Of a DNA stretch of 64,000 nt, positions 1 through 31,790 are shown in pieces. The DNA is taken from contig OX442319.1 of the NCBI GenBank assembly GCA_949358305.1, forward strand, positions 14,260,001 through 14,324,000. Direction: 5' to 3'. The DNA comes from Strigamia acuminata. Lineage: Eukaryota > Arthropoda > Chilopoda > Geophilomorpha > Linotaeniidae. The notes under the pieces were generated by a model. The model did no database searches. It was not told where the DNA came from and saw nothing but the letters and a program-made list of their open reading frames with translations. A program made the translations under genes and the position numbers. Within the stretch, counting starts at the first letter, position 1; every line of letters begins with the position of its first letter.

Positions 1-328
1 TACTCATGTAAATGTTCGGTCAACAGCTCTTATTACATTTGTTCATTTATTGATCTTAAAATATAAATCATTCAAATAAGTAAATAACTAAATAAGGATG
101 ATGCTGTTGTCAATTCAATTCAATTCAGGAAACCTAGTCCTGCCTGACCGTCAACCGGCTGGCAGTAGTAGGTGAAGGTAAAAGTTTGAGAATCAAAAGA
201 GATCTGAGCTCTCTGGCTTAATCAACTCACTAAGTAAACTCCTATTCCCCCTATCAACTAAGTTGAATGGTCTGTGCATCTAATTAGGTGCACAGCGCCG
301 TCTAGTGAGAATTCATTGCATTAAATGC
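1..328. other. 3' flank of the MID1IP1-like gene
   Basis: This is AT-rich sequence downstream of the minus-strand Spot14-family stop codon. It probably holds the 3' UTR of that gene. I see no open reading frame with family features and no RNA gene here. Confidence 0.4.
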
Positions 329-970
329 CTAAACAGAGCGAGCAGAGCCAGCCGATACACGGTACGGCTCTACCGCGTAACAATATCTACTCGTCAAATA
401 GTCCGCGGACTCGGTCAGCTTGTGCAACGAGTGAAAAAGTCCCGACAAATGTTCCCGAAACGTTCCCGCAATGGCCGCAGAGTGCTCGTCCGATTCCGAC
501 AACACGGAATCGAACTCCGAGCTAGATTCCAACTCGAGGCCGGAGTCCGAGCACGTCGAAACGGTCGACATGCGCCGCGCATGAATCGTCGCTTCCATCT
601 CTCTGCTCGCTTTGCTCCCATTGGCTGCGCCCCAAATCAACTCCGTCTTCACCGCATTCAACATGTTATAGAAACTGTACAGATCCGAATTAACGACCGC
701 GCTGGGAATCACAGTGGCGGAGCTCTCCCCGTCGCTCGACATATCGAGAAGCCGGCTGGGAACCATGATGACGTCATCCATATTGTTGACAGCCTGCACG
801 AAGCGATCCATGCCGCTCAGGATGGACTGCTGCGAGAAATCGCTCGGCTCATGGTCCCTCGCGCTGTTTTTGCGCTTGTTATGGTTTAAATCGGTGAGGA
901 TTCCTTTGCTTAGACCGGAAAGGAACGTGTCGATGCCCGTGGCCTTTGAATTTCGTCGAGATATTTCCAT
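329..970 (-). CDS. MID1IP1: MID1-interacting protein 1 / Spot14 family protein
   Basis: Single-exon 213-residue protein. The Spot14/MID1IP1 family binds acetyl-CoA carboxylase and promotes its polymerisation in lipogenesis, and MID1IP1 also binds the midline protein MID1. The family signature is visible in order. SILSGMDRFVQAVNNMD followed by IMVPS lies at about residues 49-72, matching the family core (NRF-AAVNNMDQTVMVPS). DLYSFYNMLNAVK-ELIWG lies at about 96-115. The C-terminal block FREHLSGLFHSLHKLT-SADYLTSRY lies at about 169-195. The middle is a serine-rich acidic linker, as is usual. The length is close to the vertebrate protein (about 180 aa), with an extra basic N-terminus. A good splice donor (CAG|GTAAGT, reading down from 1057) lies just upstream, so a 5' UTR intron of about 80 bp is likely. 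The gene could instead be the Spot14 paralogue type, but invertebrates usually carry one member. Confidence 0.88.
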   Translation of the reverse strand: MEISRRNSKATGIDTFLSGLSKGILTDLNHNKRKNSARDHEPSDFSQQSILSGMDRFVQAVNNMDDVIMVPSRLLDMSSDGESSATVIPSAVVNSDLYSFYNMLNAVKTELIWGAANGSKASREMEATIHARRMSTVSTCSDSGLELESSSEFDSVLSESDEHSAAIAGTFREHLSGLFHSLHKLTESADYLTSRYCYAVEPYRVSAGSARSV

Positions 971-3900
971 ATCTTGCTTTTTTTTGTGGAATTTTAAATA
1001 AAAAATGGCGGATTAGATGGTTTTTGTGTTCTTTCTGCGTTTGATAAAATACTTACCTGATTTTTGTGGGTTTGGATTAGGTTTTGTTGGTCATTCGTTA
1101 GCTGGGTTTTGTGCAAAGTGAGCGGAGTGTCGTTCGAGAGAGATGAGGTGTTACGTCATACATCAGGCGAGTTGTGGGGCGATTCGCTAATTGGTCGATG
1201 GGATGACGCGTGTTGCCGCCTTTTCTTGGGGACACGTGATCTGTTCGTGGGTTCTATTTTCGTGTTTTCGTTGAAAGTTGATGCAAGGTTTTTTTTATTT
1301 TTATTCGGTGGTGATTTTTTTTTGTTTTGTTTGGAAAGAATAAATAAATAGGTGGATGAATAAATGCAGGAATTTCAAATTTTAAGTATAGGATAGACGT
1401 TGGGGAAAGGCTGGTTTGGATTTTCGGATTTTGCCGCTTGGAAATGGAGGAATTTGTATTGCAGGATTATAAATGATTATTTTAGACTGGAAAATTGATT
1501 TTTAGATGCAAAATAAGTTATTCTAAACAAGAAATGGCTTTTTTTGGTTAAAGTAAAAATTATTTTGACCTTAAAATTAATTTTAATACGCAGGAAAATT
1601 TATTTTAGTCCACAAATCGATTTTTAGATGCGAGAGAAATTAATTTAGACTGAAAAATGCATATTCAGACGCAAACTAAGTTATTCTAGACAAGGAAACG
1701 CAATTTTAGTTGAAGTATAAAATTATTTCAGACCGTAAAATTAATTTTATTACGCAGGAAAAAATATTTTAGACAACAAAATGCCAAGAACGGTTTAAAC
1801 CAGATAAATACGGTACCCTCTAAAAAAAAGCAGAATAGCCACCTTGACAGAATATTCTGCCATTAGAGCGAGCTAACGATTCTCTAAACAGCGCCAAATT
1901 CAAAGATTTTACTATTTCCAAATGTTTCTTCGCAATACCACAAATAAATCGATGTAAACTTATTTATCGATGTTGTGCAGGTAGGTCCAACGCCATTATT
2001 AAGCACTTTTAAGTCTTTCTTTCTCTGAAATGTTACTGATTTTTATGCTGATTTCATCATTTTAACGCATAATCGACATTCGGATAATCGACATTCGGAT
2101 AATCGACGCTCTATCGTATTACAATTTTTATTAGTCTTGAATTCGCGCCAACATAAAATCCTGAGTCCGCCACTAGTTCACAGGCCTTAAAAGGTTGAAA
2201 GGCCCTGGACAGTGTGCCTAACTGGCCTTATTGGTACGGCTGCGGTAAGATGTTTCGGTGCTTGACTTGACTCCGTTGGTAGAGTACCTGTGCAGCAAAA
2301 GGTCGAAAGCTGTTGTAAATAATTTAACAACCAGATTCAGAGAGACGTTTTTAGTTTTTAGTTTTTAATTTATGATTTATTGTTACGAGGGAATAAGTCC
2401 CTTCTTCCAACTTTGATTAAAAAAATAAAAAATTATATATACTAAAAAATCTTCAACATCTTTTTCTCAACTTACAAGAAAACATGTACACACACCTTCG
2501 GTAAAACTTGTGAATGGATGCTTGCCTAGTTTTGAAAACGAAAAAATCACTAGAACAATTCCATGAAAGCAAAATAAAAAGAAAAAGAAAGAAAAAATAT
2601 TTAACTTCATTTGGAGGGAAAAATGCATCGATTCATTCACGTTTCATTCTCATTCTCATTCTCATTCATCACTACTACATGTCTGTACAAAAATAAAATG
2701 GCTTCTTATCTCGGTTTGCGGAAGTGAAAATTGCCTATTTCGTTCGTAAATATGACAAAGAGATGTTGTTAAATCACAATAACAATAATCGAAGGACATT
2801 TTGTATCAAATGAGTAGAAAATATGGTAAAGTGTGTAAACTATAGGCATGCGTAATGCGTATTGTAGTCTCCAAGGACTGGCACCAGTGCTCGAGTCTGA
2901 TCAAATGTCACGTGATAATGATAACCTCCACTACAGCACTGACTGGCACTTAAAAACTCAATGGAATCAAAGGAAGGGTTGACAAGGGCAAATATGCCTG
3001 GACTGGTGTAACTTACGTCTTGTAAAAATCCAAGTCTTTTTTTTTCTTCAAATCTATTCTAGCAATTATCATTTTTCATCTTTCTTTCTCGTCGCACTTT
3101 GTAATTTGTTGGTTACGTTGAACTAGACACGGTATGTTACAGCTACTTACATTGTAAAACAAAACACAAGTCGGTACGTTAGGCCAACTTGTGCGTTCGT
3201 TTCTTTTCCTACCCACAATTCAATTGCATAGCACAAATCAATGAAAAGAGTCGGTTGATGTCTTTGGTTTTCTCGGTTTGTCGTTGGAGAAAGACTTAAA
3301 GGTCTTCTTTCATCTCGAGCGTTGCACTGTTTTGACACGAAAGCAACCCAAGATGGGAAAATCAATTGCATACAAGTCCCATCTTGCTTCGCTTTAGGGA
3401 AATGAATGAAATTTTAACAAAAAATTGTTCGGCTAATATGTACAAAACAAATGAATTAATTGAGCACCTCGATTCACAACTTAGTACTTAAAACTTAAAA
3501 CATATTCTATTGTACATGTTTTGTTTCTATTTCGAGCGTTTGGCTGATTAGCTCTTTAGCTAATTCATTCTGGACATGCAACTCGACTGCCATTAGCCAT
3601 TTGCTCATCCTGCAGCTCACTGTCACTTGTCAGTGTGAAAGAAAAGCACTATTTTCCTAAGTGTCAGCAACTTGTCGTGTCGGTAACTCGCAAGACTCCA
3701 TGTTTGTCTTTATACAGCAAAACCTTTTGAGTTGGAAAAAACAAAAAGAATAAGTAAAAAGAATATAAGAGAGGCCGAGATGAGCGAGAAGAATGGCAGT
3801 TGAGTTGTGCTAGTTGCACTATTAAAGAGGAAAAGAGTAATGTAGCCAATGTTCACACTAGTAAAAATCCAAAGGTAATCAATCCCCATGGCTGGGATTT

Positions 3901-4454
3901 GGGAGGTGCCTTTAAGGTTGTATTTCGGCGCTGCGATGTTGCGAGGCACAACACGCACACCCACAATCTCAATTATTTTCGTCATGTTCTTTCGACAAAT
4001 GCCGAATTGGTTAAATTTCTTCATTAACATGAAACAGTCAAAGAATAGAATCATTTTCATACACTTTTGGAAAATTTGTTTTGTCAAAAATGACCGAGGT
4101 TGATTAAAGGATTATTTCTTTTAGGTTGATACTGCTACGGCTACGTGCGTATTTCGTATCATAACGGTATTTGCTAATGTGAACACTGTGAAACTAGCAA
4201 CTCCAGATGAATTTCTTTAAGATAGAAGAATTAAATGATTGACTACGCCTATTGCGATCACGTGTTATTAAACAGTTGAAAACAGGTGTAAAAAAAGAAG
4301 AAATTCCTGTTGAGAAGATGAAACTAAGTGAGGTGAAATCAAACAAATACTGTAATGCTCGATTCAATGTTGTTAGTCACCGTCGTCGTATAACTGATTT
4401 TCCCAATATATACATACGATAGAAGAAATGGTATAACTCGTCAGTTGACACCGG
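971..4454. other. Non-coding stretch between MID1IP1-like and the semaphorin 3' end
   Basis: The first part (971-1350) is the presumptive promoter and 5' UTR of the MID1IP1-like gene. 1440-1770 holds degenerate copies of a roughly 120-bp unit built from 'gaaaattgatttttagatgc'-type words. A 13-bp unit, ataatcgacattcgg, is tandemly repeated near 2068-2105. 2400-4454 is probably the long 3' UTR of the minus-strand semaphorin. A 125-codon minus frame at 3710-4087 is rich in F, I and L, has no family resemblance, and I do not accept it as a gene. Confidence 0.45.
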
Positions 4455-23452
<18,998 letters not shown>

Positions 23453-26400
23453 TCTGAAACGATCCAATGAATTTTGTCCGTTAAAATGGGTGAAATGGAG
23501 TTGAAATTTCTCGCAATTCGTACACTGTGGGGAAACTGCAATATCCGCTTGGCTGACACGATTTTCGCTTCCATCTACACGATTTGGGCACGAATTTGAG
23601 ATTTTTTGTTACGTTTTAGTGGATGGAATGCGCTTAAACGGCGACGGTGTATCCGATCGCCGGCGACGGTGGTAGCACGTCCATGCTAGGCGCAGTCGGG
23701 ATGTAAACACTCGGCAGCGATGGCGGCGCTGGGAACTGTCAGACAGGGTGCAGTCGGCTATTCCGCGAGTGACTCCCGTTGGTCTCGCGCTATTGGTGGC
23801 TCGGGTCGCACGTGACCGAGCGATGGCGGTCGACCTCCCAACGAGGGCGCAACCAAGCGACGGGGAGGGGAAAGGAGGAATTAAATAGAAAATTAGACGG
23901 GAAATTAAACAAATAATAAATAAATAAAAATAAATAAATAAATGGATCGGGGTTGGTTTTTGGGCGATTTGGTGGGGTTTGGTTGAGATGACGTCATCGC
24001 GGATGATTTTCGTGCTGGGATTGGGATGCGGCGGGGGTGTTGAGGGGGTGTTGAGGGGGTTGGGGTGGGGAGGGGTTATTTGGCACGCGAGTTTGAAACT
24101 AGAGGCGTGGTCGTCCATCTGGCCCTTATTACTAGTGATTCATTAGACTCGAGTTAAATCTCTTTTCAATTTATTCAATGGGATTGAATAGATTACATTT
24201 ATTTTCATGTAAATGGTTTGGAAAACCTTTTTTTTTTAATGTAGTTCTCAGCATAAAGTTGCATTGTTCTGTTTCAAAAGTTGCATTGTTCTGCCTAAAA
24301 ATTGCATTTTTGGGTCTATAACTACTTTGTACTGCCTAAATATTCCATTTTCGGGTCTACAATTGCATTTACGTGCGTTAGAAAAACTTTTTGTGACCAT
24401 AAATTAATTTTTCTGGGTCTAAAACTGCATTTTATTGCCTAAAAAATGCATTTTTTCTCCTATAAACTCAATTCTTCTGCTTATAAATTAATTTTTCCTC
24501 TAAAATTATTTTTTTTTTGCCTCAAAATTGCACTTTTCTACCTTAAAAATGCATTTTTGATCATGAAAATTGGATGAATTCGGTCGCGATACTGTCCATT
24601 TATCGTCCTAAAAGTTGAGTTTGGATCGATGAATGGTGAGAAGTAAAAGCAAGAGTGAGTGAGTGATGGTGCAGTTGCAGATGCGAGGAGAGGAAAGGAA
24701 AGGAAAGGAAAGAGCAGATGGTGAGGCATGGTGAGGTGAGGTGAGGCCGGGTGAGGCGAGGCGAGGCGAGGCAGGAGGGGACCAGACCACACCAGTGTGG
24801 TGCGGATGGTTGTTTTGTTGCTGTCCTCAGTAAGACGTGATGCCCGTTCAGATGAAATCAGCAGAGGGACGGCGAGAGCCAGCCAACTGGCAGCCACTGA
24901 CTCAACACGACTCGACTCGACTCGACTCGACTCGACGCGGCTCCCCGGGGAGTGCGGAACAGAAACAGTGCTCGACCAAGGCAGACCACGTCCATTTCAT
25001 TCAATTTAAATTGACAGTTCATTTTTCGCGGTCGAAGCGAGACGGGAGAGGTTGACCAGTTTGGTGACTGAAATGGATGGGGTGTTAATTTTAATTAGAT
25101 AAACGTTTGGCGAATGGAGAAATGCGTGTAAATGGCAATTGTACAATAGAGTAGATTGGCAGATGCAGTTTAAGGGGAGAAAAAAGTTTGGGCAAATTTA
25201 ATTTTTTGGAAATTTAAATTTTAGGGAATTTTAATGGCTTTTTTTTTCCAATTTTTTAGATGGAAAAAATTCAATTTGTAGGCAATTTTTAGATGAAATG
25301 TTTTTTTTTACATTTTTTGGCAATTTTGTATGGAAATTGCAATGTTTACGCAATTCCTTACGAAAACATTTGATTTTCAGACAACCCGATCGAAAAGAAA
25401 TGCAAACCATTTGGAAAAAATCTAATTTTAACTTATTTAATGCGACCTATCATACATCATCCATAAATAGATACAATAGGAATAAAAGCGATGCAATTCG
25501 AGGGCGGCATCGTAAAACGCGCAGTCGTCGAAAAAGCTGCTACGACTACGAGTGTACCGGACCCTCGCACTTCACCTTAGATGGGAGGAGGAGGAGAGAG
25601 AAATGCAATAAAGATACAGTAACCGATAGGAAATTGCAAATGGAATGTGGGGTAATCGACATAACTGACTAACCCCGCGGGGTAATGGGGGTCTCTCTCT
25701 CTCTCTCTCTCTTCTCGTGGATATTTATCAATCAAATTTGCCTGGTGATTATCTCGAGATGTTTGACATTTTTGCGCACGAGAGATCTGATAAAACGAGG
25801 TTCGTACGGGGACGAGGCAGTGATGGATGCGTTGGTGCGCGCAGACGGTGCACGCGAGGGGCCTTGACTGGGGGCGCATTGTGGGTGGCAGGCGCTTTCG
25901 TTGCGTACACGCGCAAATCGTTGTCTGTCAGGACAAGGATTGTCAACTACATGTGTCAGCTTCGGTTTAGTGTCTTCCCAAGCTTGCCATGTTGCTTGTT
26001 TGGGATGGGATGGGTTGAAATTTAAAGGAAGGAAGAAAGAAAGAAAGTAAGAATTGCTGCTATTTTTGGTGAAATTTGGAGAAATTAATTAATTTATTTT
26101 TATTTTTATTTCTTTATTTTTATTATAATAATTGATTTTTAGACTGGAAAATGGAAGTTTTAGGGTAGATTTAGACTTTTTTGTTATTTTAGGCAGTTTA
26201 AGAGGATGGAAATATGCAATTTTGGAAGCAATTTTGGGCTTTTTTTGTGAAAAAATGGTATTTGTCTAACAAGTAAGAAAGTTTAGACCGTTTTAGACAT
26301 TTTTAGATGGGAAATGTAATTTGTAAGCAATTTTAGAAGTTTTAGATGAAAAAATATAATTTTTAGACTAGTTTTGCTGCTTTTAGAAGAAAATATGCAG

Positions 26401-29150
26401 TTTGGGAGCAATTTTTAGATGGAAAAATACAAATTTTAGACTAGTTTAGCTGCTTTAAAATGGAAACGTATTTTGGGAATTGGGAGCAATTTTAAGACAG
26501 TTTTATATTTTAAAAAAATGAAAAAATTTTAATTTTTGAGTAAGTTTAAGCATTTTAGGCACTACTAGTTGAAGAACATGCACTTTTTACGCAAGTTTAG
26601 GTCAATTTTGGCACTTTTAGACGAAAAAAATGCAAATTTTGGCCGTTTTAAGTAGTTTTAGGCTCATTTTTAGGTCATTTTAGGTTCTTTTTAGTTGTAT
26701 ACACTTTTTGATGCAAAAAATGCACGTGTAAATAAAACGTTGAGATAATTGTCGACAAAAAAGAATCATTTGAGCAGAGGTTGATTAGGTGACGTCATTT
26801 GTCATTATTATTAATCGAGCGAAGGCGCCGTGGAAAGGAGGTGGGGCCGCGAGTCAAGGTCAGTTGGCGGCTAAGAGAGCAAATTACATGCGAGGCATGA
26901 ATTGAAGCAGTACGTGAAGCAATAAAGGCAATTTTCACCTGTGCTCTTCTGTAATGACTCTGATGAGTGCGGAATGAAAGAAATCGACGCGAGGGGCGCC
27001 CCACTGTGGCGGTTTGCTTCGTTAGCGCGATGATCCGCTATCTCGGCCGTGTGTGGTCCCGGTGCGCTCTTTAAGCCCTTTTGCTTTTGTTTTATTCAAA
27101 AGCTTTTAGGAAGTTGTCATTTCGCTCTCCTCTTTGTCTTATCGCGCTTAATTGGCTGGCGTGGGCTCGTCTCGTCTCCTCAGTTGAACCAACACACTCG
27201 ATAAGGAGCGATGCCATTTGATTTCTCCACTTTTTATTCATCCGATTAAAAAACGTCTTTGCTTCAACACATGGCCACACTCGTTTTTACAACACACCTT
27301 GCAATTTTTTTTCTTTTTTTTTTTTCTTTATTTTTTTTGGTGTTGATGAGGGGGTAAAAGGAGGTGAAATGAACTGAGATTGATGGTGTTGAATGTTAAG
27401 ATTTTATCAAAGTACAGAGTAATTGTGGTTTTTACGTGTAAGAAATCAGTTTTGAGGATGATTTTGACTTTTGTTGATCACTTTTTCAGTTTTTTTGATT
27501 TTTTATGCATTTTTTTTAGTTTTTTGACCAAACTTTTTTCACTTTTATTAAGCAAATTTTCAGTTTTATTGATTAGTTTTTCACATTTATTCATCAGTTT
27601 CTCACATTTATTCATCAGTTTCTCACATTTATTCATCAGTTTCTCACATTTATTCATCAGTTTCTCACTTTTTCTGATCAGATTTTCACATAAATTGACC
27701 AAATTTTCACTTTAATCCACTAAAGTTTAACTTTTCTTGTCAAAATTTTCACTTTTTCGAAATGGTTATTTTTATTTTTAACCAAAAATCAACATTTTAC
27801 AAGAAAATTAAAGCTTTTATAACCATAAAGTTACCCTTTTAAACTACAAATGTACTTATCAAAAATTAAAATTTAATATTCTTAGAGAAAATTTGGGCAT
27901 TTTTAGGGTTTAAATGTATTCGTAGGTGGTGAAACAGTAGTGCTCAAACACCATTTTTGATGCTCAAACTCGTCTTGGGAGCAAAAACGGATCGTTTAAA
28001 GCACAGAAACCACGTTTTTACACCTTGTAAATACGCAATCACAACACACAAAATACCACTCTCCTTTTTTTCCATTTATTTCCTAATTTTTAATTCGAAA
28101 TTTCGGAATTGTTCCGTTTCCATTCCACCGTGAAACAGGAACAAATCGTGCGCACAAACTGAGCCACGAATTTGAATTTTTTATTCCTTTAACAGGTGAC
28201 CAATGCAACTCCTCCATGTGTGGCGAATGAACGTAATGTTCATTGCAACGTGACAAATGATAGAGGCAAATTTCGCAACAAAAAAAATAAATAATAAAAA
28301 AATAAAAAAATAAAAAAAAATAAAAATAAAAATAAAAAAATAAAATTTCCCGAGGCAAAATAGAAAGGCAGGGCGTGGGAACTCGGCTCCGTTGGTGGAC
28401 CCCGTGTGCCCAGGGGGAAACGCGATCTGGATATTTCACCGGAGCCCAATTCTGTCCGCGCACCTGTAATCAGGACCCGCCATCACCCATCCCACCCAAA
28501 ATTACGACCACGACGCCATTAAAAAAATAAAAACTCACATTTTTTACATTTTTTCATCCTTCAATCAACATTTTATATCATATTGTATATAATCAATTGT
28601 ATATAAAATCGAGTTATTCAATGTTTTCGTGTTTGTTTGGTTGCGGAACTTAACTACATGCGCGCGGCCATTTTGTGGATGTGGAAATTGAATTTTCGGG
28701 GTATTGCGGTTTTTTTTCGGGATATCTGTGATATCTGTGTTAGTGGGGTCTGGAGGGTGGTGAAACATAATTCGTGTCACGATTTGGACACCAGGGAGAT
28801 GTTTGGAAAGGAGAGAAGAAAGAAAAACTACTCGTTTCTTATCTACAGGGAGTGGGGTGGAGGAAAGGCGAACTTCCATTCAAGATCAAAGTCGAGGAAC
28901 AAGTTTGTTTAGTATAGATGGAGTGGTGGACTAAATTCGAATAAATTGCTGATAATAAAAAAATGGATATGGAAACATTTTTTTTAAAAATTTTTCTTTT
29001 TATATTTTTTGTTTTTGTTTTTGTTTTATTTCACTGAAAATGTGGAAGCAAAAATGTATATATTTGTATTTATGTAGGCATAATTTCCACCCGTATTTGG
29101 CTTTTTCTTTGCCAGGACATAGTTCAAATTAATTTATTTCTCATCATTAT
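23453..29150. other. Semaphorin upstream region: GC-rich, then low-complexity DNA
   Basis: 23.45-25.1 kb is richer in G, C and CpG than the rest. It contains purine-rich GGTGAGG/GGCGAGG runs (24720-24775) and an (ACTCG)n pentamer at about 24907-24940. It is a plausible site of the semaphorin promoter or 5' UTR exons, but no exon can be fixed by eye. (CT)n lies at 25690-25712. 26.0-28.9 kb is AT-rich low-complexity DNA with a 21-bp repeat at 27575-27670. No supported coding sequence was found. Confidence 0.45.
27575..27670. repeat. 21-bp minisatellite (cagtttctcacatttattcat)
   Basis: About four to five copies of a 21-bp unit, with diverging copies on both sides. Because 21 is a multiple of three, the array makes long frames on both strands (27380-27715 + and 27478-27702 -). 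These are artefacts of the repeat. Confidence 0.85.
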
Positions 29151-29158
29151 TATTGTGT

Positions 29159-29473
<315 letters not shown>

Positions 29474-29579
29474 TTATGTTTTGTGACGTCACAAACTTTC
29501 CGATCAAAAATGAATTTTTAAAAGTTTTTATTTTATTTAAAGGTGTTAAAAGAAAAGTTTAAAACATTGATTAGCGGCG

Positions 29580-29865
29580 CTTACGAGCTACGGTGGTTGC
29601 GTGCTTGTGGTTATGGTGCGCGATGACAGTCATGTGGGCATGGGTTCGAATCCGTCACTAGCTAGTTTTGCTTTTTAAATTTTATTTTTTCTGTCCAAAA
29701 AAAAAAGGAAAAATTCAAGTTTATAAGACACAAACTAAACGCCTCTGCTAAAAAGAACCGGTGGGTGCCGGGGGAGATGAGCGCCCGGCTGCGGTCGGGC
29801 GCAGTAGCCCGCGTTGCGGGTTCTACTCCCCGGGAGGAGGTTAGGGGAATATAGGTTCTTTTATT
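29580..29865 (+). repeat. Two tRNA-like (pol III box B) sequences, SINE-like
   Basis: 29640-29655 has gggttcgaatccg, and 29817-29831 has gggttctactcccc. Both resemble the T-arm/box B of tRNA genes. Upstream of each lies GC-rich sequence that does not close a proper acceptor stem, so neither is a tRNA gene. They may be heads of tRNA-derived SINEs. Poly-T and poly-A tracts (29686-29720) separate them. Confidence 0.35.
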
Positions 29866-29889
29866 CATTTTTATTTGGTGATTTGAGAA

Positions 29890-30125
29890 AAAACAAATGA
29901 TTTCGAGAAAAAATCAAACTTTTTCGAGAAAAAAATCAAACTTTTTCATTAAAAAATCAAACTTTTTCGAGAAAAAAATCAAACTTTTTCGAGAAAAAAA
30001 TCAAACTTTTTCGAGAAAAAAATCAAACTTTTTCGAGAAAAAAATCAAACTTTTTCGAGAAAAAAATCAAACTTTTTCGAGAAAAAAATCAAACTTTTTC
30101 GAGAAAAAAATCAAATTTTTGTGTA
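29890..30125. repeat. 22-bp minisatellite (cgagaaaaaaatcaaacttttt)
   Basis: About ten tandem copies of a 22-bp unit, nearly identical in the middle. The 84-codon plus frame across it is a product of the repeat. It lies in the intergenic stretch before the tRNA-Leu gene. 30126-30727 holds nothing else I can support. Confidence 0.93.
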
Positions 30126-30727
30126 AATACAAAGTTTTTAGGTGTAAATAAATTTTATTGGTGAGAAATTCATGCTTTCTCGTGTAAAAACAAATTTTCT
30201 TGTCCTACAATTCCACGCATCGGATTAAACTGTCCAAAAATCGAGTTTGGCGCCATACTGTTGCCACAGTCCAAGATGCATGGAGCGATGTGATTGGCCA
30301 ACTGTGAGAAAAGCCGTGATTGGACGCGGCTATGTCCAAGATGGCAGCCTCAATGCTACATTATATCACAAGATTTACCACATGTTGTTTACAGACTAAA
30401 CGTTCTCTGATGAAACCAGACACTGAAAATGATTTTCTAAATTATAGCTCGAATTTTGTTCAAAACAAAGTAACCACGCAAAATTCTTTCAAAAATTGCG
30501 AATTTTTCTTTTAACTACTACCGATAGAGATTTTAATTCTCTGGTTGCTACAATTGCACATTCACGCTTTGAATTTATATTAAATTGCAAGTTTAAATTA
30601 TAAATTTGAGGTTAAAAATAATAATTTGGATTTGCTGTTTAAATGTCATTAAAAAATTTGGCTTTTTGTTAATTTAAATTTTCTGTAACTTGGTTTAAGT
30701 GGACAAATGTGGTCAAATAGAAATAAG

Positions 30728-30845
30728 GTCAGGATGGCCGAGCGGTCTAAGGCGCCAGACTCAAGTAAACTTGCCAATCAAATTAATTGGTCACGTGATT
30801 TCTGGTCCACGAATGTGGGCGTGGGTTCAAATCCCACTTCTGACA
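30728..30845 (+). tRNA. tRNA-Leu (CAA) with intron
   Basis: The acceptor stem is formed by GTCAGGA and the closing TTCTGAC plus discriminator A. Box A is TGGCCGAGCGG. The anticodon stem CCAGA...TCTGG holds CTCAAG, so the anticodon is CAA. A long variable arm (TCCACGAATGTGGGC) and box B GGTTCAAATCC follow. An intron of about 33 nt (about 30766-30798) sits one base 3' of the anticodon, as in other eukaryotic tRNA-Leu(CAA) genes. A run of T (30847-30855) acts as the pol III terminator. Confidence 0.93.
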
Positions 30846-30977
30846 AATTTTTTTTCTTTTTAATTTTAAATCTAAAGATTGATGAGTCGAAATCGGCAAA
30901 ACGTGTCACAACTTAAAAATTAATTTCGTCACAAAAAGAGGCCCAACTGCAAGAGTCGAGTTGAATATGTATTCCAT

Positions 30978-31526
30978 TTAATCCCTCGGCCACCGTTCCG
31001 GTTCTTGGATTAATTTCCTCCACATCTCACCGGCAATCGCCCCTTTTTTCTTCACAATCAACCGTTTGTTCTTTTGAACTTTCGCTCGTTTCCCAACTGA
31101 TTCAACCACAACTTTTAACTTCTTCAACGTTTTTTGGTCTTCCTCATCATCCCTCGACCTCTTTTTCGTCGAAACCCTTTCAACTACCGCGCCATTTTCC
31201 CGCTTGTTTTGGGAGCGTTTTGTGTACACCCTCATATATCTCTGGCTGAAAAAGGAATTATGCAGAACCAAAGCTGCATCCACCGAGTGTTTTTCATCAA
31301 ATTCGACGTACGCGATGCCTTTGGATCGGCCTGTTCGCCTATCACGCGGTATGACCACTTGTTGAACTGACCCGCAGCCACGAAAGTGCTCTTTCAGTTG
31401 CTCGCAAGTTGCGTTGTAATCCAAATTGCTTACGTAAACGGATCGGGAATTGACTTCATCTTTCGAAGGTCTAGAGGCTTGAATTATTTCTCGTTCGCTG
31501 CGCTTAGAAGTTTTAGGAGAATTCAT
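30978..31526 (-). CDS. PABPN1-like RRM protein
   Basis: Intronless frame of 182 residues. A single RRM covers about residues 28-105. RNP2 is SVYVSNLDY and RNP1 is KGIAYVEF. The arrangement NLDYNAT-EQL-EHF-GCGSV matches nuclear poly(A)-binding protein 2 (PABPN1/ePABP2: [22 protein letters not shown]). PABPN1 coats poly(A) tails in the nucleus and stimulates poly(A) polymerase. This protein lacks the N-terminal coiled coil of true PABPN1 and has a lysine-rich C-terminal tail, so it is a divergent paralogue, perhaps a retrocopy given the absence of introns. It could equally be a nucleolar RRM protein. The end (WRKLIQEPERW) resembles the end of the small frame at 44316-44498. Confidence 0.75.
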   Translation of the reverse strand: MNSPKTSKRSEREIIQASRPSKDEVNSRSVYVSNLDYNATCEQLKEHFRGCGSVQQVVIPRDRRTGRSKGIAYVEFDEKHSVDAALVLHNSFFSQRYMRVYTKRSQNKRENGAVVERVSTKKRSRDDEEDQKTLKKLKVVVESVGKRAKVQKNKRLIVKKKGAIAGEMWRKLIQEPERWPRD

Positions 31527-31689
31527 TACGGAGACGAATTCAAAGTGTTTTAGATGTGTGTGTGCACAGTTGTGTTGTGTTGTGATTAGTTTAATCGTAA
31601 CGAGAGCTTTATATACATCTGATGTAGATGATACGTCGTTTGAACGTTCCAGAAATGAATACTGAATAAGTTACGTTGATTAAACGGTC

Positions 31690-31790
31690 ACGCTGTACAT
31701 CGCTAATACGTACCGTTGAGTTGTGGCACAAATCGACCTCCTTGTAGCTTTCCTGCAGTACCGGGACTTTGTGCAATCCCATATTAAATA
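31690..31790 (-). other. Short block shared with the 44.3-kb small gene
   Basis: The minus strand reads ggtactgcaggaaagctaca aggaggtcgatttgtgcc. The plus strand near 44340-44385 reads the same with about five differences. In one frame both give TAGKLQGGRF. A fair splice donor (AACG|GTACGT) follows here. It may be a leftover exon or a duplicated fragment. I cannot assign a function. Confidence 0.4.

Noticed and set aside
3710-4087. 125-codon minus-strand frame with hydrophobic stretches
   Set aside because: It has AT-rich codon use, no conserved motif, and lies in the likely 3' UTR of the semaphorin.
24538-24897. 119-codon minus-strand frame starting MAASWLALAVPLLI
   Set aside because: It looks like a signal peptide but the rest is the GGTGAGG/GGCGAGG repeat read in reverse. 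No splice link to the semaphorin frame was found.
25298-25672. 124-codon plus-strand frame
   Set aside because: It opens in poly-T sequence, has no recognisable domain, and there are no supporting splice sites or neighbours.
27380-27715. Overlapping long frames on both strands
   Set aside because: The 21-bp repeat keeps every frame open. The FSHLFISFSHLF and NKCEKLMNKCEKLM patterns are repeat artefacts.
29597-29660. Candidate tRNA gene
   Set aside because: Only box B is present. The 5' and 3' ends cannot pair into an acceptor stem and no anticodon arm forms.
29897-30151. 84-codon plus-strand frame rich in K, F, R and N
   Set aside because: It is the translation of the 22-bp minisatellite. 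It has no start context, splice structure or family features.
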